From Chloroflexota bacterium (GTDB lineage: Bacteria > Chloroflexota > Dehalococcoidia > SM23-28-2 > RBG-16-64-32): a stretch of DNA of 8,086 nucleotides. The position numbers and the translations under genes are program-made. The stretch covers positions 1 through 8,086 of the forward strand of contig JADFKX010000090.1 in the NCBI GenBank assembly GCA_022564695.1. Reading direction: 5' to 3'. The notes below the pieces were generated by a model. That model was not told the DNA's origin and made no database searches. It worked only from the letters and a program-made list of their open reading frames with translations. Positions 1 through 6,064 of this stretch are shown piece by piece; the first letter of the stretch is position 1, and every line of letters begins with the position of its first letter.

Positions 1-957
1 ACCGAGCCAGAGGCCTCCCACAGCCTGGTGGAGCTTGTCCGCAGGAACTGGAGCCTGGCCCGCAGAGCCCTGGCGGATGTCTTCTTCCCCAACGGGCCGA
101 TCGAGTTGCAGCGCTGGTACTCCAACAGCCTCCGAGAGTCGGTGTCGCCGGAAGTGGCAGCTAAGTACCTGGAGTTCTTTGCCAGCGCAGACGTTAGGCC
201 ATATCTGCCGCAGGTGAAGGCCCCAACCTTGGTCCTCCACCGGCGCCGCGCTCGCAACATCCCCATCGCGGCCGGGCGGGCAGTGGCTGCGCTGATCCCG
301 GGTGCCCGCTTCGTCGCTCTGGATGGCGATATAGGCCATTCGCTGTTCGGCGACACCTCGTATGTGGAAACCGTCACGAAGTTCCTGGATGAGGGTCGCG
401 CTCAGGCGTCGGCTGCCGAGCCAGCCGAAGCGGGTGCATTCCGCACCGTCCTGTTCACGGATGTGGAGGGCTCGACGGCGCTGACGCAGCGGCTGGGGGA
501 CGCCAGGGCGCGGGATGTCCTCCGTGAGCATGAGCGCATGGTGCGGGCGGCGCTGAGTTCGCACGGGGGCGCGGAGGTGAAGACGATGGGGGACGGGTTC
601 ATGGCCTCGTTTACCTCGGCGACGGGGGCGCTAGAGTGCGCCATCGCCATGCAGCGGGCGTTCGCTGAGCACAACGAGTCGGCGGAGGAGCCGATAAAAG
701 TGCGTGTAGGGCTGAACGCCGGGGAGCCGATAGCGGAGGACGACCCAGACGGGCGAGCGGACCTGTTCGGGACGGCGGTGAACCTGGCGGCACGGATCGC
801 GGGGGAGGCGGAGGGTGGCGAGGTGCTGGCCTCGGACGTGGTGCGACAGCTTGTGGCGGGGAAGCGGTTCCTGTTCGCGGACCGGGGCGAGACGGCGCTG
901 CGGGGGTTCGAGGAGCCGGTGCGGCTGTATGAGGTGCACTGGCGTGAGGAGGGGTGA
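1..957 (+). CDS. alpha/beta-hydrolase-class III adenylate cyclase fusion (5' end missing)
   Basis: The frame is open to the first base, so this is the C-terminal 318 residues of a longer protein. Numbering from the GTG at 28, residues 1-122 match the end of an alpha/beta-hydrolase: the strand and loop 'PTLVLHRR', 'IPGARFVALDG' and the conserved His104 in 'GHSLFGD'. After a short Ala/Glu-rich linker, residues 138-305 form a class III nucleotidyl cyclase domain. All six canonical positions are seen: metal ligands Asp145 (FTDVEGST) and Asp189 (MGDG), the adenine-selecting pair Lys185 and Asp245, and transition-state Asn252 and Arg256 (VNLAAR). A homodimer should therefore be able to make cAMP; this is inferred from the family. 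The hydrolase part probably acts as a ligand sensor. The usual acid-loop Asp aligns with Ala75, so hydrolysis is doubtful. No membrane segment is visible, so it is likely cytosolic. It heads a four-gene co-directional cluster and is followed 68 nt later by a paralogous cyclase. Confidence 0.9.
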   Translation, partial: TEPEASHSLVELVRRNWSLARRALADVFFPNGPIELQRWYSNSLRESVSPEVAAKYLEFFASADVRPYLPQVKAPTLVLHRRRARNIPIAAGRAVAALIPGARFVALDGDIGHSLFGDTSYVETVTKFLDEGRAQASAAEPAEAGAFRTVLFTDVEGSTALTQRLGDARARDVLREHERMVRAALSSHGGAEVKTMGDGFMASFTSATGALECAIAMQRAFAEHNESAEEPIKVRVGLNAGEPIAEDDPDGRADLFGTAVNLAARIAGEAEGGEVLASDVVRQLVAGKRFLFADRGETALRGFEEPVRLYEVHWREEG

Positions 958-1025
958 TGGAGCCGCAGATCATTCGTCTATAACGCAGCATAGAAGCGTG
1001 AACTGGCGAGAGGAGTAGCAGTTAG

Positions 1026-1874
1026 ATGGCACTCTATATGGACCTCCACAAGGTCGAAGGAACGAGTGCGGAAGATGTCGCGGAGGCCCACATGAAAGAT
1101 GAGGAGGTTCAAGAGAAGTACGGTGTCAAGTACCTGACATACTGGTTCAATGAAGCGGTCGGCAAACTCTTTTGCCTGGTAGAGGCGCCAAGCGTGAACG
1201 CGGCTGTCAGGGTGCACCGTGAGGCTCATGGCCTCATTGCGGACGAGATTATCGAAGTCGAGGCGAGGGCCGTAGAGGGTTTTCTGGGCAAGGTCGAGGA
1301 TGCCCCAGCGGCGACCGAGCCGTCTGCGGCAGGCAGTCAGCCGACCGAAGATACCGCCTTTCGCACAATCATGTTCACTGACATGGAGGGTTCGACTGCT
1401 ACCACCCAGCGCCTGGGCGACGCCGGGGCGATGGAGCTTCTCCGTGCTCACGACGTCATCATTCGCGACGCATTGAAGGTCTACGGCGGCCGTGAAGTGA
1501 AGCATATGGGCGACGGTATCATGGCCTGCTTCGCCTCCGTCTCAGGCGCTGTGGAGTCCGCCATCGCCACCCAGCGGGCATTCGCCGTCTATAACGAGGA
1601 GAATGCCGACGTCCCTATCCGCGTTCGCATTGGCTTGAGCGCTGGCGAACCAGTGCAGCAACACCGTGATCTGTTCGGTGCTGCCGTCCAACTGGCGGCT
1701 CGCATCTGTAGACACGCCGAGCCGGGCCAGATCTTGGTCTCGAATGTGATACGAGAGCTCTGCCTCGGCAAGCGGTTCCCGTTTGCGGACCGTGGCGAGA
1801 CGGTGCTGCGCGGCTTCGAGGAGCCGGTGCAGCTGCATGAGGTGCGCTGGCGTGAGGAGCGGCAGGGCCAATGA
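1026..1874 (+). CDS. DUF4242 (SCO4226-like)-class III nucleotidyl cyclase fusion
   Basis: This is a 282-residue protein with an AGGAG 10 nt before the ATG. Residues 1-80 resemble the DUF4242 family, whose Streptomyces member SCO4226 binds nickel: 'MDLHKV' (His8), 'AEDVAEAH', 'GKLFCLVEAPS' (Cys50), 'VHREAHG' (His64) and 'DEIIEV'. After a 30-residue Ala/Glu/Pro linker, residues 112-275 are a class III cyclase domain. It has metal ligands Asp119 (FTDMEGST) and Asp163 (MGDG), and the purine-selecting Lys159 and Asp215. Transition-state Arg226 is present, but the neighbouring Asn is Gln222 (VQLAAR). Activity is therefore likely but less certain than in the upstream paralogue, with which it shares a nearly identical C-terminus (GKRF.FADRGET.LRGFEEPV.L.EV.WREE). 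A metal- or small-ligand-controlled cytosolic cyclase is the natural inference. The linkage is tight: the next gene starts 25 nt after the stop. Confidence 0.9.
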   Translation: MALYMDLHKVEGTSAEDVAEAHMKDEEVQEKYGVKYLTYWFNEAVGKLFCLVEAPSVNAAVRVHREAHGLIADEIIEVEARAVEGFLGKVEDAPAATEPSAAGSQPTEDTAFRTIMFTDMEGSTATTQRLGDAGAMELLRAHDVIIRDALKVYGGREVKHMGDGIMACFASVSGAVESAIATQRAFAVYNEENADVPIRVRIGLSAGEPVQQHRDLFGAAVQLAARICRHAEPGQILVSNVIRELCLGKRFPFADRGETVLRGFEEPVQLHEVRWREERQGQ

Positions 1875-1890
1875 TTAACCGACGTTTGGA

Positions 1891-1896
1891 AAGGAG
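1891..1896 (+). promoter_or_regulatory. Shine-Dalgarno AAGGAG before the SDR gene
   Basis: AAGGAG lies 3 nt before the ATG at 1900 and 6 nt before a second, in-frame ATG at 1903. The spacing favours 1903 as the real start, which would remove only one Met from the protein. Confidence 0.6.
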
Positions 1897-1899
1897 CTA

Positions 1900-2778
1900 A
1901 TGATGAAAAATCTCAAGGGCCGCACGGCCATCCTCACGGGCGCCTCGAAGGGGATCGGCGTCTACGTGGCCCGGGCGCTGGCGAAACAGGGCATGAACCT
2001 TGTCCTGGCGGCGCGCTCTGCCAGCGCGTTGGAGGAGGTGCGCAAGGCAGTTGAGCGCCTCGGCGTGAGAGCTATCGCCGTTCCCACGGACGTTGGAGAC
2101 AGATCGGCGCTGGAATCGCTGGTCGAGAGATCGCGGTCCGAGTTCGGAGCTATCGACGTTCTCGTCAACAACGCCGGTATCGAACTCATACTGGCGTACC
2201 ACAAGCTAACGCCTGAGGAGATCGAACAGATTGTGAACGTTAACCTTGTCGCGCCCATGCACCTTACGTGGCTGGTCCTTCCCGGCATGCTGGAGCGAGG
2301 GCAAGGGCATATCATCAATATGTCCTCGCTGGCCGGCAAGGCCGGCCCGGCCTGCAATGAGGCGTACGGCGCGACGAAGGCCGGGCTCATCGGGTTTACG
2401 CAGTCGCTGCGGGCCACGTACCACGACTCCGGGGTCAGCGCATCAGTGGTGTGCCCCGGTTTCGTCGAGGAGGGGATGTACGCGAAGACGAAAGAGGAGT
2501 TTGGCCTGGAAGCACCACGCAGGCTGGGTGTATCGAAGCCGGAAGCGGTGGCCAGTGGCGTCATACGGGCGATCAAGAAGGACCTGCCGGAGGTGATCGT
2601 TAACCCCGGCCCTATCCGGCCACTGCTGATGATCAACGCTGTTTCGCCGAGTCTGGGCGAGTGGATAGTTGAGCGTATCGGAGCAGCGGCAGTCTTCCGC
2701 AAGGTGGCTGAACTCCGTGCGGACCAACGCGTCAAGGCTGAGCAAGACGCAGGTGACACGGGAACCGCGCAATCATGA
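1900..2778 (+). CDS. short-chain dehydrogenase/reductase, classical SDR
   Basis: A 292-residue Rossmann-fold oxidoreductase (291 if the ATG at 1903 is used). It has the dinucleotide-binding TGASKGIG (13-20), NNAG (90-93), Asn115 in 'VNVNL', Ser143, and the catalytic Tyr156-x3-Lys160 (YGATK). These form the complete classical SDR tetrad. An Arg (39) ends the second beta strand (LAARS), which in classical SDRs usually indicates NADP(H) preference. 'CPGFVEEGMY' (185-194) is the typical loop after the active site. The C-terminal region from about 230 (NPGPIRPLLMINAVSP) is longer than in 250-residue SDRs and resembles the 260-300 residue members; it may cover the substrate pocket. The substrate cannot be read from sequence. 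The protein should be soluble and cytosolic. It sits 25 nt after the second cyclase gene and about 22 nt before a Moco oxidoreductase gene, so co-transcription with both is likely. Confidence 0.93.
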   Translation: MMKNLKGRTAILTGASKGIGVYVARALAKQGMNLVLAARSASALEEVRKAVERLGVRAIAVPTDVGDRSALESLVERSRSEFGAIDVLVNNAGIELILAYHKLTPEEIEQIVNVNLVAPMHLTWLVLPGMLERGQGHIINMSSLAGKAGPACNEAYGATKAGLIGFTQSLRATYHDSGVSASVVCPGFVEEGMYAKTKEEFGLEAPRRLGVSKPEAVASGVIRAIKKDLPEVIVNPGPIRPLLMINAVSPSLGEWIVERIGAAAVFRKVAELRADQRVKAEQDAGDTGTAQS

Positions 2779-2787
2779 GCCGTCATC

Positions 2788-2792
2788 GAGGG
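2788..2792 (+). promoter_or_regulatory. GAGGG ribosome-binding site selecting TTG start at 2801
   Basis: GAGGG ends 8 nt before the TTG at 2801. It is the only good Shine-Dalgarno match near an in-frame start of the Moco gene. The far upstream TTG at 2669 would force a 110-nt overlap with the SDR gene and add a low-complexity extension without family similarity. Confidence 0.5.
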
Positions 2793-2800
2793 AAGAAGTC

Positions 2801-3913
2801 TTGAGCGAACGTGACGTGGGCGACCGATTTCCGGCGGTTGCCGGCGGTAAGGAGCTAGAGCCGGGTGATAGCTTCTACAAGGAGGAGGTCCAGCTGGCCC
2901 TGCGTAACAAGGGCATGCCGCTGGAAGGGCTGCGCTACCCGATCACGCCCACGGGCATGCACTACCTCCTCGTCCACTTCGACATTCCGGAGGTGGATGC
3001 CAAGGGCTGGCGGCTGAAGGTGGGAGGGCTGGTCTCCAAGCCGATGAGGTTTACGCTGGACGAGATCAAGGCGCGACCGGCGGTTACTACTGTGGTGACG
3101 ATGGAGTGTGCGGGCAACGGGCGAGCGCTCATGACGCCGCGGCCGATCAGCCAGCCGTGGCTGCTGGAGGCGATTGGGACCGCGGAGTGGAAGGGCACAC
3201 CGCTGCGAGGGTTGCTGGAAGAGGCTGGCGTCAACGACGAGGCGATCGAGATCGTCTTCACCGGCCTCGATCGGGGAGTGCAGGGAGGCGAGCTCCATTC
3301 CTACGAGCGCAGCCTGAGCACAGCCGAGGCCAGGCGCGATGAGGTGCTGCTGGCCTACGAGATGAATGGCGAGCCGCTTCAGCCGCAGCACGGCTATCCG
3401 CTGCGGCTGATCGTGCCCGGCTGGTACGGAATGGCGAGCGTAAAATGGCTGGCCGGCGTAGAGGCCGTGGCGGAGCCGTTCCAGGGGTACCAGATGTCGC
3501 AGACTTATCGCTACTCGCAAGAGGCGGACGACCCGGGCGAGCCGGTAACGCTGATCAGGGTGCGGGCGCTAATGATCCCACCTGGGGTACCGGACTTCGC
3601 GACGCGCATCCGCCTGGTGGAGGCGGGGCCGGTCAGGCTAAGGGGCAGGGCCTGGGCCGGCAGGTTGGCCGTCTCGAGGGTGGAGGTGAGCGTGGATGGC
3701 GGTTTGTCGTGGTCGGAGGCGGAGCCGGGGGAGGAGGTGTCGCCATACGCCTGGCGCGGTTGGTCCTTCGATTGGCGGGCGACGCCGGGCAGGTATACGT
3801 TGTGTGTGCGCGCCACGGACAGCGAGGGCAAAGTGCAGTCCGTAGATCAGATGTGGAACTACCAGGGCATGGGCAACAACATGATTCAACATGTAGACGC
3901 GGTCGTTGAATAA
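2801..3913 (+). CDS. sulfite oxidase-family molybdopterin oxidoreductase
   Basis: With the TTG at 2801 the protein has 370 residues; GTG at 2816 is an alternative. Residues about 40-225 form the oxidoreductase molybdopterin-binding domain. It has 'ECAGNGR' (102-108), whose Cys103 is the expected thiolate ligand of molybdenum, and the conserved block from 'HGYPLRLIVPGWYG' to 'VKWL' (197-217). Residues about 245-365 form the Mo-co dimerisation, Ig-like domain, with 'VEVSVDGGLSW' (294-304), 'WRGWSFDWRATPG' (318-330) and the terminal 'WNYQGMGNN'. There is no Tat or Sec signal and no heme-binding domain. This suggests a cytosolic, heme-free enzyme, unlike periplasmic SorA/SorT and animal sulfite oxidase. 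Sulfite is the family's best-known substrate, but many bacterial members have unknown ones, so substrate is left open. It needs molybdopterin cofactor made elsewhere in the genome. It is the last gene of the plus-strand cluster and converges on the minus-strand gene ending at 3961. Confidence 0.9.
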   Translation: MSERDVGDRFPAVAGGKELEPGDSFYKEEVQLALRNKGMPLEGLRYPITPTGMHYLLVHFDIPEVDAKGWRLKVGGLVSKPMRFTLDEIKARPAVTTVVTMECAGNGRALMTPRPISQPWLLEAIGTAEWKGTPLRGLLEEAGVNDEAIEIVFTGLDRGVQGGELHSYERSLSTAEARRDEVLLAYEMNGEPLQPQHGYPLRLIVPGWYGMASVKWLAGVEAVAEPFQGYQMSQTYRYSQEADDPGEPVTLIRVRALMIPPGVPDFATRIRLVEAGPVRLRGRAWAGRLAVSRVEVSVDGGLSWSEAEPGEEVSPYAWRGWSFDWRATPGRYTLCVRATDSEGKVQSVDQMWNYQGMGNNMIQHVDAVVE

Positions 3914-3960
3914 CGCCGAGGCAGTCAATCGGGCAGTTTGGGCGGCGTAAGCCTACCCAG

Positions 3961-4845
3961 CTACCCTTCCACCTCCTGGATGACGATCGCCTCCTCCGGC
4001 AGCTCGAGGAGCGGCTCGGTCGGATCGGCGCCGGTCACGTCACCGCCGGAGGCCTCCGGGGCGAAGGTGCCGTCATGCCCGAACGCCGTCAGCCGGTAGG
4101 TTGGTCTGGGGACGCCGAACTCATCGACGGGAATGAAGAAGACGATAACGTTGCCGTCGATCACCACGCGGGCGTTGCTGGCGACGTCCTGCGGTATCTG
4201 GTCCACGAAGGAGCTGACGAACAGCTGCCACTGTCCGACGGTCGGGTCCCAGTCCAGCTGGTACCAGAGGTCTGTGTTCTGGAAGTAGTCCCAGTTGAAC
4301 GGCTCTACGAACTGGAAGTTGTTGGCGGGGTCGCCGTCCGCGTCGAACACGGCAGCGTAGGTGTAGAAGTGGTCGGGGTCTTCCAGCGGAACGTCGCCGT
4401 CAAGGACCATCGCCAGCACGATCAGCTCGCCCGGGGGCACCGGGCCCGCCCCGTCGGGGCAGACGGTACGCGTGCCATCGACGAGGCTGTCACAGGGGAA
4501 GGCCGTGTTGCCGAACGCCGCCTGGGAGGCCTCCGGGTCGAGATCGAAAATCCCTGCGAAGATGCGCAGGACGTCCTGCTGAGGCGCCGTAAGCCCCGGC
4601 GTTGTGCCAAAGATGCTATAGATGAAGTCCCCCCGAGCGTCCCCGAACCGCATGATATTGATATACTCCTGCGGGGTCAGGCCGAAGGGGCCGACGACCG
4701 CCCGGTACGCTTCCTCCTCCGCCGAGAGTGCCTCCTCGTCTAAGTCGTCTATCTCATCGACGCCATCGTCGACCTCGTCGTCTTCCGCGTCCAGTTGCGT
4801 ATCGGGCTCCAGGGGATCGAGGTTGAGGTCCATGTTATTGATCAC
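3961..4845 (-). CDS. acidic extracytoplasmic-type protein, probably 3' part of a split lipoprotein gene
   Basis: An open frame of 294 codons begins at GTG 4845 and overlaps the upstream lipoprotein stop by 4 nt (GTGA). I recognise no named family. Residues 1-46 are a strongly acidic, linker-like stretch. Residues 50-115 look helical (LTPQEYINIMRFGDARGDF). Residues 138-265 alternate in a beta-rich pattern with many aromatics (WYQLDWDPTVGQWQLFV) and a Ca-site-like 'DADGD' (168-172). Cys118 and Cys129 could form a disulfide. The composition suits a secreted protein, yet there is no signal peptide and no Shine-Dalgarno before the GTG. In the same frame, coding-like sequence continues upstream of the GTG (PPPYDDRFVINN) until a stop at 4894-4896. 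One extra base in the 5-base G run at 4865-4869 (plus strand) would join this frame to the upstream lipoprotein. I therefore favour it being the second half of that protein. Confidence 0.7.
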   Translation of the reverse strand: MINNMDLNLDPLEPDTQLDAEDDEVDDGVDEIDDLDEEALSAEEEAYRAVVGPFGLTPQEYINIMRFGDARGDFIYSIFGTTPGLTAPQQDVLRIFAGIFDLDPEASQAAFGNTAFPCDSLVDGTRTVCPDGAGPVPPGELIVLAMVLDGDVPLEDPDHFYTYAAVFDADGDPANNFQFVEPFNWDYFQNTDLWYQLDWDPTVGQWQLFVSSFVDQIPQDVASNARVVIDGNVIVFFIPVDEFGVPRPTYRLTAFGHDGTFAPEASGGDVTGADPTEPLLELPEEAIVIQEVEG

Positions 4846-5429
4846 AAACCGGTCGTCGTACGGTGGGGGTCGGTGAAGGGGAAGGGCCCCAGATCATCCG
4901 GTGTCATCAGGGTGAGCGTCGGGATTGTAAGAGGTGGGGCGCCAAGAACGAGCGGCTCACCGACTTCCAGGTGCAGAGGGTCCTCGTTCCTCACGACGAT
5001 GGTATCGGTGTTAGTCAGCTCAACCTCTAAGAATAGATCGAAGAAGGTATCGTCTTGCGTGAACTCCCCCGTGGACGGCACGTCCGGGTTCTCGGTGATC
5101 TGAATCTGACTGTCCTCGCCTTGTATGGTAATCGTCCCGCTGATGCCAAACTGCGGGATGTTGAAGGTGGCGCCGCTCGGCCCGAAGTCGATGGTGGCGG
5201 TGCCACTCAGGTCTACGGTCTGCGACTGCTGGAGCGCCAGCGGGGCGGCGCTCACCAGCTCCTCGCTGAGCTCGATCTCCAGCGTGGCCTCTACGGCGAA
5301 CTGGTATTCGCCGGCGGGCGGCAGCTCCAGAGCGCCGTCCCCCCCGTCGCCGTCGCCTCCGCAGGCGGTGACGAAAATGGCGAGGACGGTGGCAAGAGCA
5401 AACAGAGGCAGGAACTTTGGTGTGCGCAT
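4842..5429 (-). CDS. predicted lipoprotein, N-terminal part of the split gene
   Basis: The 195-residue frame starts at an ATG with GGAG 9 nt upstream. Residues 1-22 are a classic lipoprotein signal: basic MRTPK, a hydrophobic stretch (FLPLFALATVLAIFV) and a lipobox V-T-A-C with the modified Cys at 23. A Gly/Asp spacer (GGDGDGGDG) follows. Residues 40-185 are predicted beta-rich, with 'GEYQFAVEATLEIEL', 'DLSGTATIDFG', 'FGISGTITIQGEDSQIQI' and 'FFDLFLEVEL'. The pattern resembles DUF-type lipoproteins that form a beta-sandwich or lipid-binding barrel, but I cannot name the family. The protein should be anchored to the outer face of the cytoplasmic membrane. The last residues (HRTTTGL) read like an out-of-frame tail. 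Shifting frame in the C5 run (minus strand) turns them into PPPYDDRF and continues into the next ORF, giving about 489 codons. A real two-gene operon with GTGA coupling remains possible. Confidence 0.8.
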   Translation of the reverse strand: MRTPKFLPLFALATVLAIFVTACGGDGDGGDGALELPPAGEYQFAVEATLEIELSEELVSAAPLALQQSQTVDLSGTATIDFGPSGATFNIPQFGISGTITIQGEDSQIQITENPDVPSTGEFTQDDTFFDLFLEVELTNTDTIVVRNEDPLHLEVGEPLVLGAPPLTIPTLTLMTPDDLGPFPFTDPHRTTTGL

Positions 5430-5487
5430 TGGGTTGGGCTCCAGTTCTAGGTGGCGCTGCTACGGTCCGAACTAAATCTTAAGAGCC

Positions 5488-5517
5488 ACTATAACCCATT
5501 AGGCTCGGTAGGGTGAA
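5488..5517 (-). promoter_or_regulatory. candidate sigma70-type promoter for the lipoprotein gene
   Basis: On the minus strand TTCACC (5517-5512) and TATAGT (5493-5488) are separated by 18 nt. They match the consensus at 4/6 and 5/6. A start near 5481 would give a leader of about 50 nt before the ATG at 5429. Weak evidence, from pattern and position only. Confidence 0.35.
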
Positions 5518-5545
5518 GACCGGCGGCGCGATATGCTGTAGGGTA

Positions 5546-5557
5546 ACGGATATCCGT
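5546..5557. promoter_or_regulatory. 12-bp perfect palindrome before the SRPBCC gene
   Basis: ACGGATATCCGT is a perfect 12-bp palindrome whose right edge is 4 nt from the Shine-Dalgarno of the SRPBCC gene, inside the divergent intergenic region. It could be an operator. A 12-bp perfect palindrome is expected by chance about twice in 8 kb, so only its position supports a role. Confidence 0.25.
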
Positions 5558-5575
5558 CTAGAAGGAGGCCCAAAT

Positions 5576-6058
5576 ATGGCGACGATGCAGTTACAGGTGC
5601 AGATTAAGGCGCTACCGGAGGAGGTGTTCGCGTATCTGTCAGACCTGGAGAAGCACCCCGAGTGGAGCCACAGCATGGAGATCAAGAAGACGTTCGAAGG
5701 GCAGGTGGGCGTTGGCGCCAGCTACCGGTCCAGGGGCAAGAACTTCGGGATTACGGCCAGCGAGACGGTGGAGGTGACGGAGCACCGGCCGAACGAGCGG
5801 TTTGGCTGGCGAACGACGGGTGCGATGGGGATGAAGTTCGGCTGGTCGTTCGAGCTGTCGCCGCGGGAGGGCGGCACGCTGCTCATCGAGCGGTTCGAGC
5901 CGCCGAGCGGGCTGGTGGCGGGTCTGATCGGCAAGCTCACTGAGTCGCCCACGCGGAAGGCGATGCAGGAAGGGTTGGGCCGGATCAAAGTGAGGCTGGA
6001 GGGGGCTACGGGGGCGAGCCCGGTTCAGGGCCAGGAGGAGAGCGAGACGTCCTCCTAG
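5576..6058 (+). CDS. SRPBCC/polyketide-cyclase-like ligand-binding protein
   Basis: This is a 160-residue protein. The ATG at 5576 is chosen because AAGGAGG (5562-5568) lies 7 nt upstream; an in-frame start at 5513 would add 21 residues without family character. The order of elements is that of the START/Bet v 1-like SRPBCC fold. The first strand is 'MQLQVQIKALPEEVFAYLSDLEKHPEW' (4-30, the typical 'P...V...L.D....P.W' signature). Antiparallel strands follow ('GASYRSRG', 'ITASETVEVTEHRPNERFGWRT', 'MKFGWSFELSPREGGTLLIERFEPP'), and then the long C-terminal helix (about 112-142, GLIGKLTESPTRKAMQEGLGRIKVRLE). The fold makes a hydrophobic cavity for a lipid or other small ligand; the ligand is unknown. 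The last 15 residues look disordered. The gene diverges from the lipoprotein gene and ends 6 nt before the convergent purU stop, so there is no room for a dedicated terminator between them. Confidence 0.85.
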   Translation: MATMQLQVQIKALPEEVFAYLSDLEKHPEWSHSMEIKKTFEGQVGVGASYRSRGKNFGITASETVEVTEHRPNERFGWRTTGAMGMKFGWSFELSPREGGTLLIERFEPPSGLVAGLIGKLTESPTRKAMQEGLGRIKVRLEGATGASPVQGQEESETSS

Positions 6059-6064
6059 TCCAGC

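Noticed and set aside
1962..2786. 274-codon minus-strand frame opposite the SDR
   Set aside because: The SDR has every catalytic motif on the plus strand; the antisense frame shows Ser/Thr/Arg-rich noise.
2669..2800. Longer Moco protein starting at TTG 2669
   Set aside because: It would overlap the SDR by 110 nt, lacks a ribosome-binding site and adds a Ser/Arg-rich segment with no family resemblance.
3913..3948. Possible terminator hairpin ACGCCG...CGGCGT between convergent genes
   Set aside because: Only 6-bp arms around a 24-nt loop and no T-run; too weak to call.
4075..4743. 222-codon plus-strand open frame opposite the acidic ORF
   Set aside because: Low-complexity Val/Glu/Arg translation typical of the complement of Asp/Glu-rich coding sequence. 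The minus-strand frame has the protein-like pattern.
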